A stretch of 64,000 nt of DNA, from assembly GCF_001625215.2 (NCBI RefSeq), contig NC_030381.2:38996689-39060688 (forward strand), read 5' to 3'. Below, one piece after another: positions 1-14,754 of the stretch. Source of the DNA: Daucus carota subsp. sativus. Lineage: Eukaryota > Streptophyta > Magnoliopsida > Apiales > Apiaceae. The notes beneath the pieces are model-generated. The model saw only the letters and a program-made list of their open reading frames with translations. It was not told where the DNA came from and did not search any database. Numbering within the stretch: the stretch's first letter is position 1; each line of letters opens with the position of its first letter. The position numbers were made by a program, and so were the translations under genes.

Positions 1-2472
1 GCCTCTACGGCAACATTATGGTCACCTATTGCAACATGGGGTTTTCTGTTACAATAGCAATACTACTGCAACATCTGACTACCCTATAGCAACTAAAATT
101 TTATGTTACGTTAGATCTCATTTCAAAAAAAAAAAAATGGGATCCACGTGTGGGTCCCACGTGCAGGCTCTATTTTGTGGGCCCAAGATGCCACGTGTCA
201 GTCTAGTGGCTGCCACATGTCTCTACTAGATGGAGACACGTGTCAATCCCACATATGGACACCTGTTGGTATGTCTCATTTTTGCAACATTTTGTTTATC
301 AATGGCAACGTTACTTACTAAAACGAATTAAAAATATATTATTTAAATACAAACATCACAACAAATCCAACCAATTCCACATAGCTACACAACAAATTAG
401 CTACACAAGTCCAAGCAACTACCAAATCCATATTTCGCTAACTAAAATCAAGGAAACATTAGCATCTTGTGTCTGATCAGGCCCCCATTTTGTTTTCCTT
501 CGAGTCTGTTTACTACTTTCGTCACTAATAGGAGCAGTTTCTTCCGGCTTTTTACTACCCCGATATGCAGGTACCAGCGAGCCTAACAACTTATTTTTTG
601 GTATCACAAATCCAGACTTTGCTGCAAACCTTGAAATTTTTGGACTAATTGTTGGGGCTGCAGATGAGGTGGACGTCATATTGGTCTGAATTCCATGATC
701 AACTCTAGAAGCCTGCTGAACCTCAGTGCTCATCTTGATCTCAAGTACACATCTCTAATTGGTCACACTACAATGTTCAAGCACACAAAAAATAAGGATA
801 GATAAAGATAACATAAGCACTTTACATATATGGCCTAATTTTTTTTTCATCATGGTGTATTTAATTATTATTTTCCAATTTCATGCTTGTGGGAGAAACT
901 GATTTTAGCAATTATTAATAACACAGTCACCAGGTATTTATTTTTGTCGACATACCAATCACCAGTATATGCAAATACTGTTTTGCAATAAAGGGACTAC
1001 CTCAGGAATTTCTTTATCAGTAGCCATCTTTGAATACCTGTAGACTCTCACAAAGTACATGTTGACCTTGAGACAATCATTACCCATAGATGCCACAAAT
1101 GTTACATAAGCATCAAACAAAAATTGTAAAGCATATATACCTCAAGCTCAAAGTAAAGAAACTCACCTCAACAAGATCTTTACCAAAAAACAACAAAGCC
1201 ACAACTCCGATAACCAGAGCTTTAGGAGCACCAATTCAAAACAAAGAAGCATACACACCATTTATTTTATATCTTCTTCTCTTTTCTGTAAAATTCAAGA
1301 AAACAACAATCCCCTGAATTTAAGTACAAATCAGCACACACCTAAATAAGAAAATCTGTAAAACTATTAATAAAATAAAACTTGTCAAAGAATACCTCAA
1401 TTTACAAAATGAAGTTGTGAGGTTGAACTACCCAAGTGCCTCAACAACTACACTAGAAAAAGAACTGAGACCCAGTTGGTGAATCCGTGAGAAACTAATG
1501 TTTGTGGTGGTGGAGATTGAATATCAAGAAGTAGAGAGAGTGTTCAGACATTTGGGGTTTTTAAAAATTAGGACTAACGTGCTTAGCACTTCAGATTAGG
1601 CTAATTAACAAAGGTGGGGAAAGACAGATAGGGGAGAGAAAGAGGGAGACTGCATCGCAGAGACATGGAGAGAGAGGGATTGTACCTTAAATCCAAGCAA
1701 ATCGAAGCCCCAATTAAAGTAAAAAGCTATTTAAGCCCTAATTCCGGTGAAATCCCAATTCAATTCAAGGCCTGAGAAAAATAAAGACACAAAACTCAAA
1801 ACATTATAGTCAAAAACAAAATGAAGAAGCTTGAGCAGAGAAGTGAGTTTGACCAGAGCGGTGAGTTTCAGCGGAGAGAATGAGGTGAGTGTCTGCAGTG
1901 AGATGAGTTTGTGGAGTGAAATGTGAGTGTGTGTATGCGTGTCTACTGAAAAGAGAAAAGGGGGGAAATCTGCCGCTCCCAAATTTTTAGGAGCCGCCCA
2001 ATTTTTCAATTTGTTTGTTTAAATTTTTAGTAATTTACTTTATTTTTAAATTTTTAATTACTTATAAATGTGATTATTTTATATATTTTATATTTTTAAA
2101 AATTCAATTGTTGCATTATTATCTTATACATAATTACTTAGTTTCAAATTTATTATTTTTATTATTTTATTATTTTAAAGAGATTATATAAAAATTAATA
2201 TTGCATTTCAAAATTTAGCCTTTTTCATGTCTAATATATTATATTTTCTTAATTAATTATTTTATATTTTTTTGATTTTATGTAAATTTTATTCTCATAT
2301 TATAAATAATTATTTTACTAATACTCTATGCAACACATATATTCCTCTATTGCAACATCATATGGACATGAATGGTTATCGTTGCTGTAGATATGGATTA
2401 GTGTCTCTAATGCAACATAATTTTGCAACACTCGTGTTCATACCATTGCGGTAGGCCATATATGGCGTAGTG
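1..2472. mobile_element. CACTA (En/Spm-type) DNA transposon, left tip outside the window
   Basis: The right end reads GGCGTAGTG at 2464-2472, the reverse complement of CACTACGCC, the hallmark terminus of CACTA elements, followed by a possible 3-bp target site CGG. Both ends carry clustered subterminal copies of TGCAACA/GCAACA (positions 1-310 on the left, about 2325-2440 on the right, partly inverted), as CACTA transposase-binding regions do. Aligning the first bases of the window with the inverted right end suggests the left terminus lies about 16 bp outside. No transposase is visible, so the copy is non-autonomous. It carries gene-like fragments on the minus strand (see 419-733), which makes it a Pack-CACTA candidate. 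The interior otherwise is AT-rich. Confidence 0.75.
419..733 (-). pseudogene. Captured gene fragment resembling the N-terminal region of plant SF1/branchpoint-bridging protein
   Basis: An open frame beginning at ATG 733 contains the stretches SGFVIPKNKLLGSLVP and RRKTKWGPDQTQDANV. From memory these resemble the region before and inside the SF1 helix-hairpin domain of plant splicing factor 1-like KH proteins. A plausible splice donor (GTTTCC) follows the DAN codons at 457, after which the frame is intron-like and stops. A second codon-like stretch upstream on the same strand (1087 to 1001, ending in IPE before GTAGTC) may be another exon. No KH domain lies inside the window, and both ends sit within the CACTA element, so this is read as a transduplicated fragment rather than a working gene. 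The family assignment is moderate. Confidence 0.45.
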
Positions 2473-3432
2473 CGGATCATTTTAACTTATAATTCTGCTA
2501 CAGAAAATAACGGAACCATGCATGCACCTCTGTGGACACACCAAAAAACTGCACCTATCACTCGGTTGTTCGAATTTCTGAGGAGAGTGAAAAGGAATGG
2601 CAAAACTATAACATAGTTTAGCCAAAAAGGAAAAAAAGACAAATTGCGTGAAAAATTGTAATGTTCAACTTTAAACAAGGGTTAAATGATTAATTTGTCT
2701 TAACTCCTTTGATTCCGGGGTCAAAAGTATAAAGTGGCAAATTCTAATGTCCCTCCAAATCTATCTTCTTAATCATTTAGAGCAAAAACAATGTGCATGC
2801 GACAAATTAATTTTGTACAAGCCTGCCTTTATTTTATGTTAATGGGAAAGTTGTATAGTTTTACTCTATCAACTGCTCCTATTATACATGGAGGCCCCTG
2901 AATTATCATTATCACTACTTCACTACTATACGTAAAATATCACGCACATACAAAGATGAGATATGAATATATGATGCGTGTATTAAATTATGATTTTACA
3001 AAACTGAGCCTAAATCTCCGCTCAATACAATCAAAGAACTATACTAATATATTAAAAAATGTACACGCATATAACAGTGTTTCGAATGAAACATAAATGT
3101 GGCATAGTGCGGATGGAATTTTATACCGCAGGCACCTCCTTTATAAATAAATATATACACATATAATAGTAATATATAGCTTTATCAAAAAGAAAAAGGA
3201 TGATAATGTCACGATTTATAAAAATCAGATAAATGGGATGCTGGTAACACATCAAATTCATCTTTGGAAGCTTGTTAGAAATGCTCTGTAGCGTTCTTCA
3301 GATCTAAAAATCATCTAAACCGATTTCACCTTCACGCTGAAACGAGGGGTTCAAGAGATCTCAAAATATAGACAGATTAATTTTTTGAAGAAAATGAAAG
3401 TTTTACATGTATACAACAGTCAACGAAATTAA
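2473..3432. other. AT-rich intergenic DNA, no gene seen
   Basis: No credible coding exon on either strand. A sequence at 3098-3114 resembles the CACTA right end and its flank at 2464-2478 (GGCATAGTGCGGAT versus GGCGTAGTGCGGAT), but I found no matching left end. Confidence 0.6.
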
Positions 3433-3924
3433 TTTTAATTTAATTTTTATTTAAAATATTAGATATTTTTTGAAAATTATAGTTTTATTTTAATACATTT
3501 TATTAATTATTCTTAGTAATTATTTATTTATTTTGTTATATATCTAGCCAAAGGGTCTCCCTTTGGTTAGATATATTTTTTATTCTGTTTTCTTTCTTAT
3601 TTTATCTTCTTTTTGTCAAAATATTTTATATATATCATTTCTTCTACTTGTACCATTTTTTGATAATCTATACTGATTTTAATTATTAAATTTATTATTA
3701 TTAATTTTCTTGTTATTAATGGATCGTATTTGTTTCAGGTGGCGTGGTCTTACAAATTGGGACGATTTCTTTTCGGACATTAAGGTCTTATTGTCTAAGC
3801 TTCCGGAGACATTTTCATGTCTTTCGGTTAGATGATAAGCTTTTTTGAATGAAAGAAACTCCTCGGAGTATTGGCGTATATCGATACGAGCAAGTGTATT
3901 TCTGTCAAAAAAAAAACAAAAAAA
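3433..3924 (+). mobile_element. Retroposed insertion (LINE 3' end or SINE) with A-rich tail
   Basis: The segment is flanked by an exact 18-bp direct repeat, AACAGTCAACGAAATTAA, at 3415-3432 and 3925-3942, and ends in an A-rich tail at 3907-3924. Long target duplications plus a poly-A tail are the signature of target-primed reverse transcription. The body is T-rich, with no pol III box that I can recognise and no long open frame. A heavily 5'-truncated LINE (3' UTR only) is more likely than a tRNA-derived SINE. Confidence 0.75.
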
Positions 3925-3942
3925 AACAGTCAACGAAATTAA

Positions 3943-5078
3943 ATTTCAGATATGAGATGAAGTTTATATTATACAATACCTTTCATAAATATTTAATTAT
4001 AATTACCATGCAAATCACAAAATATGGGTGTTCGGTAGGTAGTTAATTGAAATATTGGTTTAAACTTCAAATATAATTTTTGGAAAACTGTTTGAAGGAG
4101 TCTTACATGTATAATTATTGCTAAAAACAATTCAAACAATTATTTATTAAACAGTTATATACATAATTTGTTTGTCCGCATTTGACCATCACTAACCCCT
4201 TTCAGATTTGTTTTCGAATTCTTTCTGAAACTCATAGGAATTTAGTTGTTTTGACTACTTATATTTCTTTGTTTTTAAATGTAAAAATTGAATTGACACA
4301 CAATCTATAATGACAATTAATTTTAATCGGTTAGTCAAAATCACATCAATCGGTTGAATAAAATAGTTAATTCAATTCTTAACAGCTAAATATTAGTCGA
4401 TAATCATCTTGTGACCAAAATATTTAACTATAACCTCATTATCCGAACTTCATTTTATATCAATATATCATTTGAATTAATAATGCTCTGCCTTAAATTC
4501 TTTAGTGTGCAGGAATTTGCTGACACGCCTTGCTACAAACTGCATAATTTCATGCACGCCAAGATTCATCAGAGACATATATACGAAATTTCGGACATCC
4601 CAGGATTGAATTAAGCACACCAAAAGCCGCAGTTAGCGGCTCGAGATTTATTTAAAAGCACGCAATTCACATCCCCTTTTCCTCGTTAGGTGGTGCAAAA
4701 TAACTTAAATATACTCCCTATGTTGTTTTATGTCACATTTGACATATACTTTTATGTGTTTTAATCCTACAGTTAAAAATATTGTTTTTAAATTTTCTCT
4801 TAATGCAAATATGAAATCAAAATCTTAATATAAACAATAATTAAAATTAATAATTTTTATTATTTAGTTAACTCACATGAATTCACGAGGCAAAACAAAG
4901 CATACCTCACATTGGCCTGCAATTCTGTAACGCTTTTTTACTATTTCGATAGTTGAAAAACATAAATCTAAAGCGCCTAACATTGGTGGGAGCTGCGCTT
5001 ATTTTTATAAAATATTAATTTTTTAGCTGAGCGGGAATGAAATAATCATATAAAAATATGTGTTTGGCAGTTTGGCTT
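3943..5078. other. Intergenic DNA upstream of the GH9 gene
   Basis: AT-rich, no exon recognised. Around 4711-4760 there is a stretch reminiscent of a decayed Stowaway terminus (TACTCCCTATGTTG), but no inverted partner was found. Confidence 0.5.
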
Positions 5079-5086
5079 TATAAATA
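5079..5086 (+). promoter_or_regulatory. Probable TATA box of the GH9 gene
   Basis: TATAAATA, 104 bp before the ATG at 5191, a usual distance for a plant TATA box with a 70-80 bp leader. Confidence 0.5.
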
Positions 5087-5187
5087 CCGAGCTTTCTATT
5101 GGTGATTCTGCAGCTTGGAGCAGTTGGTTGGTTAAAATTTAGTTGCTTCTGGTTACTGCAGAGCTCTCCTATTTTTTAAGATAATAA

Positions 5188-7675
<2,488 letters not shown>

Positions 7676-8014
7676 GGCCAAACTCCAGACTCTATCTTTA
7701 CATATTACATATATCTATCCAGTTCCCAACTTCCCATCATGATGTGTTCGGGCTAGAGGATCGAATGGACTCGAGCCCTGGAACCTTTGCAGTAGTTATA
7801 GATTAATCGATTGTCTCTATGTATGTTCATCAAGAAGTTACAATATTATCAGACACTTCCTCCGCCAGGCTTGTATGGATTGTGAAGTTGAACTCCCTTG
7901 TAAAACGGTGTGGTTTCTATATATGAACTTCTACTTAAGTGTGTATCTGGTCTCAGTTGTTCCTAAATTTCTGATGCACTGGTTAGCCACCTATGGTAAA
8001 AGTCAGGAGTAATC

Positions 8015-8178
8015 AGAACTAATTAATTGACTAGTTAATTTAGAATTTATAAGAGATTAATCAGAATTTTTTTGAATAAAGTAGAGATTATTAGTCAAAT
8101 TAGAGTGTAATCAGCAAATCAGTAATTATTTTAAAGAATTAATTAAAAACTTTTTAAAATATCAGAATTTTCAGAACA
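8015..8178. repeat. AT-rich dispersed repeat, copy 1
   Basis: Shares a run of words (GTGTAATCA, AAGAATTAAT, GAATTTTC-GGAACA-like) in the same order with 8695-8845. It is strongly diverged, so it is an old unclassified repeat family. Confidence 0.35.
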
Positions 8179-8694
8179 CGGGTTGAAAGACAAAATGGAA
8201 ATAAAATTCCAGCTCTTTTTTATGTTGCAAAAGAAAAATTAAAACAAAACTGTGACAAGAGGCACAAGGAGGGCATGAATAACATAAATCCTAACATAAA
8301 AATTCCAGACTTTCTACATGAACATTGAAAGAGGATGGGCTAAGATTTGACTAATGAGACAAAGTGTAAATGAGGAGAAATGACATGTGTGTGTAGAGGT
8401 TGAGATGCTAGAGGCTATAGCATGGTTTGGTTCCTCTGGTCAAAAAGGTTGTACAACTACTATGTCAGACAAGCAGCTGCATGCAGTCATAAAAGCTGCA
8501 AGAGTTCAGACTTTAACCCTAAATTACTGAGACTAGTCGTAATATAATATAGCCTATATGATTCTGTTTAGATGAAAGAAATCATTTGGTACCAATGGCT
8601 GTATATCTTCTTATCCATACTTCAATCTTTTCCTGCTCTTCAGTCTCTAGATCTTGTAGCCATTCCCACAAGTTACAAGCAAGCATGGTTGTAA

Positions 8695-8845
8695 GTTTGA
8701 AATCAAAACTAATAGGTTTCTTTATTGATTCAGAATTTATCGAAAATTTATTGGACATTTTATCGAGAAATGAGGGAAATTTAGTTAAATCAAGTGTAAT
8801 CAATGAATTTAAGAATTAATCGGGAATTTTCGGAACATTAACTAC
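8695..8845. repeat. AT-rich dispersed repeat, copy 2
   Basis: Partner of 8015-8178. The shared segment runs from AATCAAAACTAAT-like words to AATTTTCGGAACA. No terminal inverted repeats seen. Confidence 0.35.
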
Positions 8846-9325
8846 AAGTAACACCCCCAGTCAATAAGATTCCTAAACTGAAGAAATATTGCTGGTGATT
8901 GCTTCAAGGGGCTGGTTTAAAAAGTAGACATTTCCCATCATATTTGAACAATCTAGTAAGGGATACAGTAACTTTTTTATTTGACCCCACGGATAGCAAT
9001 TTACCCTACCCCTGTTTACCACAACAAACAGGTAAAAAGTGAAAAGGTAAATGAAATTGGCAAAAAGAAAAAGGAAACTAAAAAGGTACCGAACCATGCA
9101 TTCCAATGTTAGAACTTATGAGTGATGACATACACCAGTAACAACAAAAGACCAAGGATTTCACCATGTGTACAAGATAATACCAACCTACTAAATTTAC
9201 GTTTATTTCTTCAATACACACTGTAGAGATCATATTCAGCGTTCAAAGTATCGCCAGACTCTATTCTTAACAATAACAAGAAACTGATCACTTAAACATA
9301 CTCACATTACTTCCGCACCAGTATA

Positions 9326-12300
9326 TTAATGCTTACCGTCGGTAGCCTCCTCATCGATTGCCAGCGGAACAGACTTGACCTAACAGAATGAAGTGCAGCG
9401 ATAATTAGAATAATCGCCAAAACATCATTTATCCAGAGTTAATAAAATGTTGACATGTAAACATATTTAGAGCAGCAGTAGTTCTTTAGACAATATTGCT
9501 CTTACACTTTATCCATAATTTGTGACACTACAATATCAAATGCATTGAAAACTCTAAGTTGGTAAGATAGACGAAGAGCTTACCAATTCTCGGAACTTTA
9601 GAATGTAAAACATCTCAAGATATCGTCTCGTTTCACGCCTCTCAAGTTTAGAAACATACTTCCAGAAACTGTAAACTCCAGCCAGTGTCATGAGCCTTTC
9701 AGAGTAGATCTTCCACGTATACCTGCAATTATATAAGCACATTGATTTGCCATTATCGTGTAAATGTAATGAGACTATAATAAAACACAAAATGAAATTA
9801 TCATAAAACACAAACCTCTCATATATTCTCTGAAGACCCCCTTCAGATATTTTCTCCCAGTAGGCAGGATCCTTGGTGCACTTCTGAAAAAATTCTGCCA
9901 TAAGATCAGCAGCCTTATCAGGGTGATATGGATCAATATGGAATCCTGAAACACCGTCCTCTATGATTTCCCTGGGACCACCATGGCGAGTAGCAAATGT
10001 TGGCAGGCCACAAGTCATGGCTTCCACTACTGTTAGTCCAAAGGCTTCATAAAATGCAGGCTGAAATAAAATATAGAAAGAAAATAGGAAATTTACATAG
10101 GGATTGAATTCCATTCCAATGAAAGCTTAGCACAAACAGATTATACCTGTACGAAGATACCCCTCTTGTCAGCTATGTATCGATAAAGCTCCCCATTGCG
10201 TGCTCTATTTGTTTGGCTTGATATCCATCGCAACTGGCCATCCAAGCTGTATTGCTTAATCAGATCATGCATCTTCTGAATTTCTACAACTTCTTCTCTG
10301 TCATTGGACTTCTTAACATCATTGTAACCAGCAACAATAACAAGGTTTGCCAGTTCCCTCAACTTAGTATTTTTTGCATAGCACTCTACTAGCCCTGTAA
10401 TGTTTTTGACCCTATCAAGCCTAGCCATTGAAAAAATCATCGGTTTCGAGTGATCACTCAGCGAACCCCTGCATTGCAAACATATCATATTCATCATAAT
10501 CTGAATAATTTCACATGCCAAATCAATTGCCTCTATCTATGTTGCTTTATCTATGCATCTTCCAACACTTATATTAGAAAACAGAGTCCAGACCCTAAGC
10601 TCAGAATAATACAAACAAGCAAAAGAATTGTTGAAAAGGCCGAAATAGACACTAAGAAGTAACTCACACATGCTCCTCATTCTGCTCTGGATCATATAGC
10701 AACTTCTCAATTGAACCATGTAGGGACGTAAGTCTTTTTTCCTTCTCGGAGTATGGGAAGTATATGCACATATCGGCCCCAGGGGAAACAATATTGAATT
10801 TGGGATCAAAAACATCTATGCCGTGGACAACTCTATACAGGCCTGGGAGAGTGAAAGATGAATGGCTCTCATACTGACCAACAGTATCCTTCCTGAAAAT
10901 AGCAGATTGAAAAATTGTGATCTCTGCTAACAACCATGCAAATCAAAAAAGAGAAATGCTAGGAGACTAATAAAAGGACACATGCACTGCTTGGACGTAG
11001 AATCAAGCAGCGACATTTAGTGACGCATGCATGGAAGTAGAACCAGAGGTTAGATGCTGTTTACTATAATGTGTATGCTGAGTTGTTATCATCTAGTAGG
11101 GGATTATACACCATGAGCCCATACAGCCCAAAAGGGAATATTGTCTTGTTTTGAATTTTCATATTAAATCATACATCCAATAATAAATTACAGTGGATAA
11201 AGACTTACGTTCCAGCGATCTCCTGATATGTGCTTGTGATGATGAAATCAGCATTATTCATGGCTATTAGATCAGCAGTAAATTGACATGAGAAATGATA
11301 TTTTTCATCAAATTTCTTCCAATATATGTCCGAATCAGGGTATTTCGTCTTTTCCAGTGCATGAGCGATGGTACACTGCAATGTTCGAAGCAATGAAATA
11401 ATCTACACCAGTTTATTGCAAATTAATGAAATTGTAAGAACCAGATACCTTGACATTATTATTACCTGTGTAACTCCCATCTTATAAGATAACAGAGACG
11501 CAACAAGATTGCCATCACTGTAGTTGCCAATGATGAGGTCTGGATTGCCTTGTAATTCAGCACAAATTTCACTTGCCGCATCCTGATACATAACCAAGAG
11601 CAAACATATAGACATGTGGAATATTGACTCCTAAGTACACTTTTAAAAAGAGAAACAACTGGTTCAAAAGAAAATTTCTAATACTCGCCTCAGTAAAATT
11701 CTCCAGATAGGGCCATACATCAAACCTTGAGATCCACTTACGAAGGACTCCATGCTCTGTTCTAAATGGAACACGCAAAATATGTGTGTGATCAGTCCCA
11801 CTAACTCTCTCCAGTCGCTGGTTGCATGTGGTACCCTTTGCATCAGGTATAAGTCGGGTGACCTTAAACAAAGATTTAGATGTATGTTAGATACATAAAA
11901 ATGTATATAAAGCAAACATTTTATCACATATGATACCTAATACGAACAGGCAAACATGTATAAATGTAGATAATAAGAGCGTCAGCATATAAGCGACACT
12001 GTTGATTTAAAAATGTTTTGACCTATTAAAGTAACGGAGTAATGGGTTGCTAGATGCCTAGATCCACTAGATTTCCTAAATTAAAAGTCTCCCATAATCC
12101 TTTTTTAGTATGTTGAATAGTTGAATTACATACAAAATATACATTTTCTTAAAAAAAAAATGCCTTTTGCAAAAGTTAGCTGTAAGTAGCTCGCCAATAA
12201 CTGTAAATGTTGTAGCGAGAGAACAATTGTTTCGCACGTTCCACACTTTCTGTATTTGCACTAATACAAAAAGTGCAGAATAATTGTTCTCTTTTAGTGC

Positions 12301-14754
12301 AAGCCTGAGATTATAACGCTTACAATTAGAATTCTGGGAGTAATATTCAGTCCTTGCTGCTTCAACTTGAGAAGCATTTCATTCTCCAAAGCCCGTACTT
12401 GATCAAGTATGTAAACAATCTGAACAGAAAACAATTTATTAACACTTTTACTACAAGCATCATTCACCTCTCCGCTGAGCCCTCAGAACTAGTCAGAAGC
12501 CCAACTAGAGGCTTTTGGCACACAAAATACTTTTAATTTGATTTTTGCAGTATTAAAAAACATGAAGACCACTACCTGACCACCAGTGTCGGGCAAACCC
12601 AGAACATTTGCCTGGCCAAAGAATCCATGTACAGATAAAATGACAACATTAAATACCATAGGAATTCTACCCAGGAATGTCTCTAAGCTGGCAGGATCAG
12701 GAGCTTGAAGGATGTCAGAAAGAAGATGCATCATTTCCAAAACACGTTCAGCAGTATCACCCCAGCCTTTCTCAAACCCCATTCCTTGCAAACTACAACA
12801 TCGATAATTAATACCATATAACAAGAGTACGAACATTATGAGCATGGAAGAAAGAAGATTACTCGTATTCAAACTGGGAAAATGGTGCATCTGGTAGTTG
12901 CTTAGAAAGATAATCTTCTGCCTTTGTTAAAGCAGACTCAAGTCTCGATATGGAGCGTATCCGATCATTAATCATCATCACCTACAAAGGATACTGAAGG
13001 CTTTCATCCGGTATTTTTCCATTTTAAGAAAGTGCATATTAATTGGAGATTTCTACCTAGATGATTATTACAGAGATAAATTGGTAAGTACTTAAGCTAC
13101 TGCTAAGAAAACAATAATAATTTGGACACACATATAACTTAATGAGCCACGCATCAATTTGTCGTGATTTAAAAATAAGAAGTCACATGCTGTAAGAATG
13201 GGACACACAGTTAGAGACTTAACATGGTGATCGCACAAGTAAACATAGGTTATAAGAACAAACTTACATGACCTTTATAATTGTGTGCTTGAAGAAAATT
13301 AAGCAAGGGCTCCAAACAATCTTTGTTGCGGAACATAATTGAAGAGAGGTGACGGTTGAGAAACTGAACCCCATTGCCAATGGATGAGGATCGAGTGGGG
13401 CGTGGGACAGTTGCATTAAATGGCTCAAAATCAAGCTCAAGCATGAACTTGTCATCAATCCTAGCACATTGTTAGCGGGCCAACTGTATAAGTATATGTG
13501 AAAACTCTATTTTTTCGAATCCAAAATACAGGAATAAAAAGTAGTCACGTATATAAAAACATAGCAAAGCAAGAGATGAGCGGAAGCAAGAAGTTGCTTA
13601 ATATGCTTACTGCCCGTTAACAAGTTCTTCCTTGAAGTGAAGATATTGAGAGACGTCTAACTGCTCCACACTGAGCTCATACACATTTAAGCGCACATAT
13701 TCCCAAACACCAGGCCTTGGTCGAACTGCTATTGCTACAAACGGGGGCAGAATTATTGCTTCCTGTCACCATAAAGAAAGAAAAGTAAGAAAGAACAGGG
13801 TTAAGAAATAGGAAACCTACATAAAAAGCGGATCGGAAAGCAGTATAGGTGATGATGATTCCAGAAACCTGCAATAGAATAGGAGATTCAATACCTATGT
13901 GCGTATGCAGAGGTTTAGTTAAATAGCTTCATATGTAATGTTTCAAATAAGATCCTTTTTGTTTATATGATTTTCTGTTGGTCTATTTAAGCATGAGAGA
14001 GGCTTTCTAATCTATATATAAGATCCAACCATCATTCCCACAGTTAACACCGTGTCGACTTTCACCAAATTATTTAAAATAGCAACAAAACGAAGATATT
14101 TCACGCTGATCTTTCTACTCCTTTCTTCTTTCTTCCTACTTTCCAAAGTTATTTACCATCAACCGCTTATTAAGAATTACGCAGAGGGTGAGCAAGTTCT
14201 ATTCCATCAACATATATTCACTTCACTCAACAGATTCCAGCTTAGTAGTATATTACCAATCTCTCCATAAATTATCTAGTCATATTATCATATACATATA
14301 CTACCGTAAAATAATTAAACTAGCAGGTGCTGATTGCATGGCGTGAATAATCAGAATCAAAACCCGAACCTGAGTGGATTGAAGGATTTGGCCAAAAAGA
14401 CCATCTCTGAGGTGATGTTTTCCGGAATCTTCATCACCTATGCTGCTTTCCAACTCATCTATCAAATGATGTGGTTGCAATATCCCCTTCCCTTGTGCCA
14501 CATATCTTCATTCCATAACACACATAAAAACATAAAGTCACTTAAACAAATCTTCATTTCAAAACACATAAACAGCCACTAAAATACACCAAACTTTTAA
14601 AAAATAAAACATCAAACTTATATTATTCATAAATATAAAAAACCCGAAGATTATACCTGGAGAGAAGAGAGACAAGTTCATTGCGGTGAGCAGAGAGGGT
14701 GTCTTCTACCCTATCTCTAATACTTGGTAATTTTTTTAGTTCACGAGTTGCCAT
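9326..14754 (-). CDS. SUS: Sucrose synthase (SUS2/SUS3-type), tandem copy A
   Basis: Reversibly cleaves sucrose with UDP to UDP-glucose and fructose in the cytosol, feeding starch, cellulose and respiration. Fifteen exons in transcript order: 14657-14754, 14370-14505, 13611-13762, 13268-13460, 12863-12981, 12576-12792, 12324-12419, 11689-11862, 11466-11582, 11209-11375, 10668-10892, 10147-10468, 9816-10060, 9584-9722, 9326-9379; 817 aa (family about 805-820). The N-terminal regulatory region has a candidate phosphosite S11 (LPSIRDR). The GT-B glucosyltransferase part shows [19 protein letters not shown] and the E-x7-E motif EAFGLTVVE. Closest by eye to Arabidopsis SUS2/SUS3 ([19 protein letters not shown]). 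Intron 8 starts with GC instead of GT. The C-terminal tail ends EEATDGKH. Copy B lies 1.1 kb upstream. Confidence 0.95.

Larger units (their letters stand above)
7676..9325. other. Intergenic region between convergent GH9 and sucrose synthase genes
   Basis: Holds the 3' UTR of each gene. About 8582-8690 on the minus strand has a short frame with the stretch LWEWLQDLETEEQEKIEVW that reads like coding sequence but that I cannot assign. Two related AT-rich repeats are noted separately. Confidence 0.5.

Noticed and set aside
3098-3114. Second CACTA terminus (GGCATAGTG followed by CGG)
   Set aside because: No inverted partner and no subterminal repeat cluster. Possibly a chance match or a very old end.
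4711-4790. Stowaway-like start TACTCCCTATG
   Set aside because: No inverted right end and no TA-flanked unit could be found.
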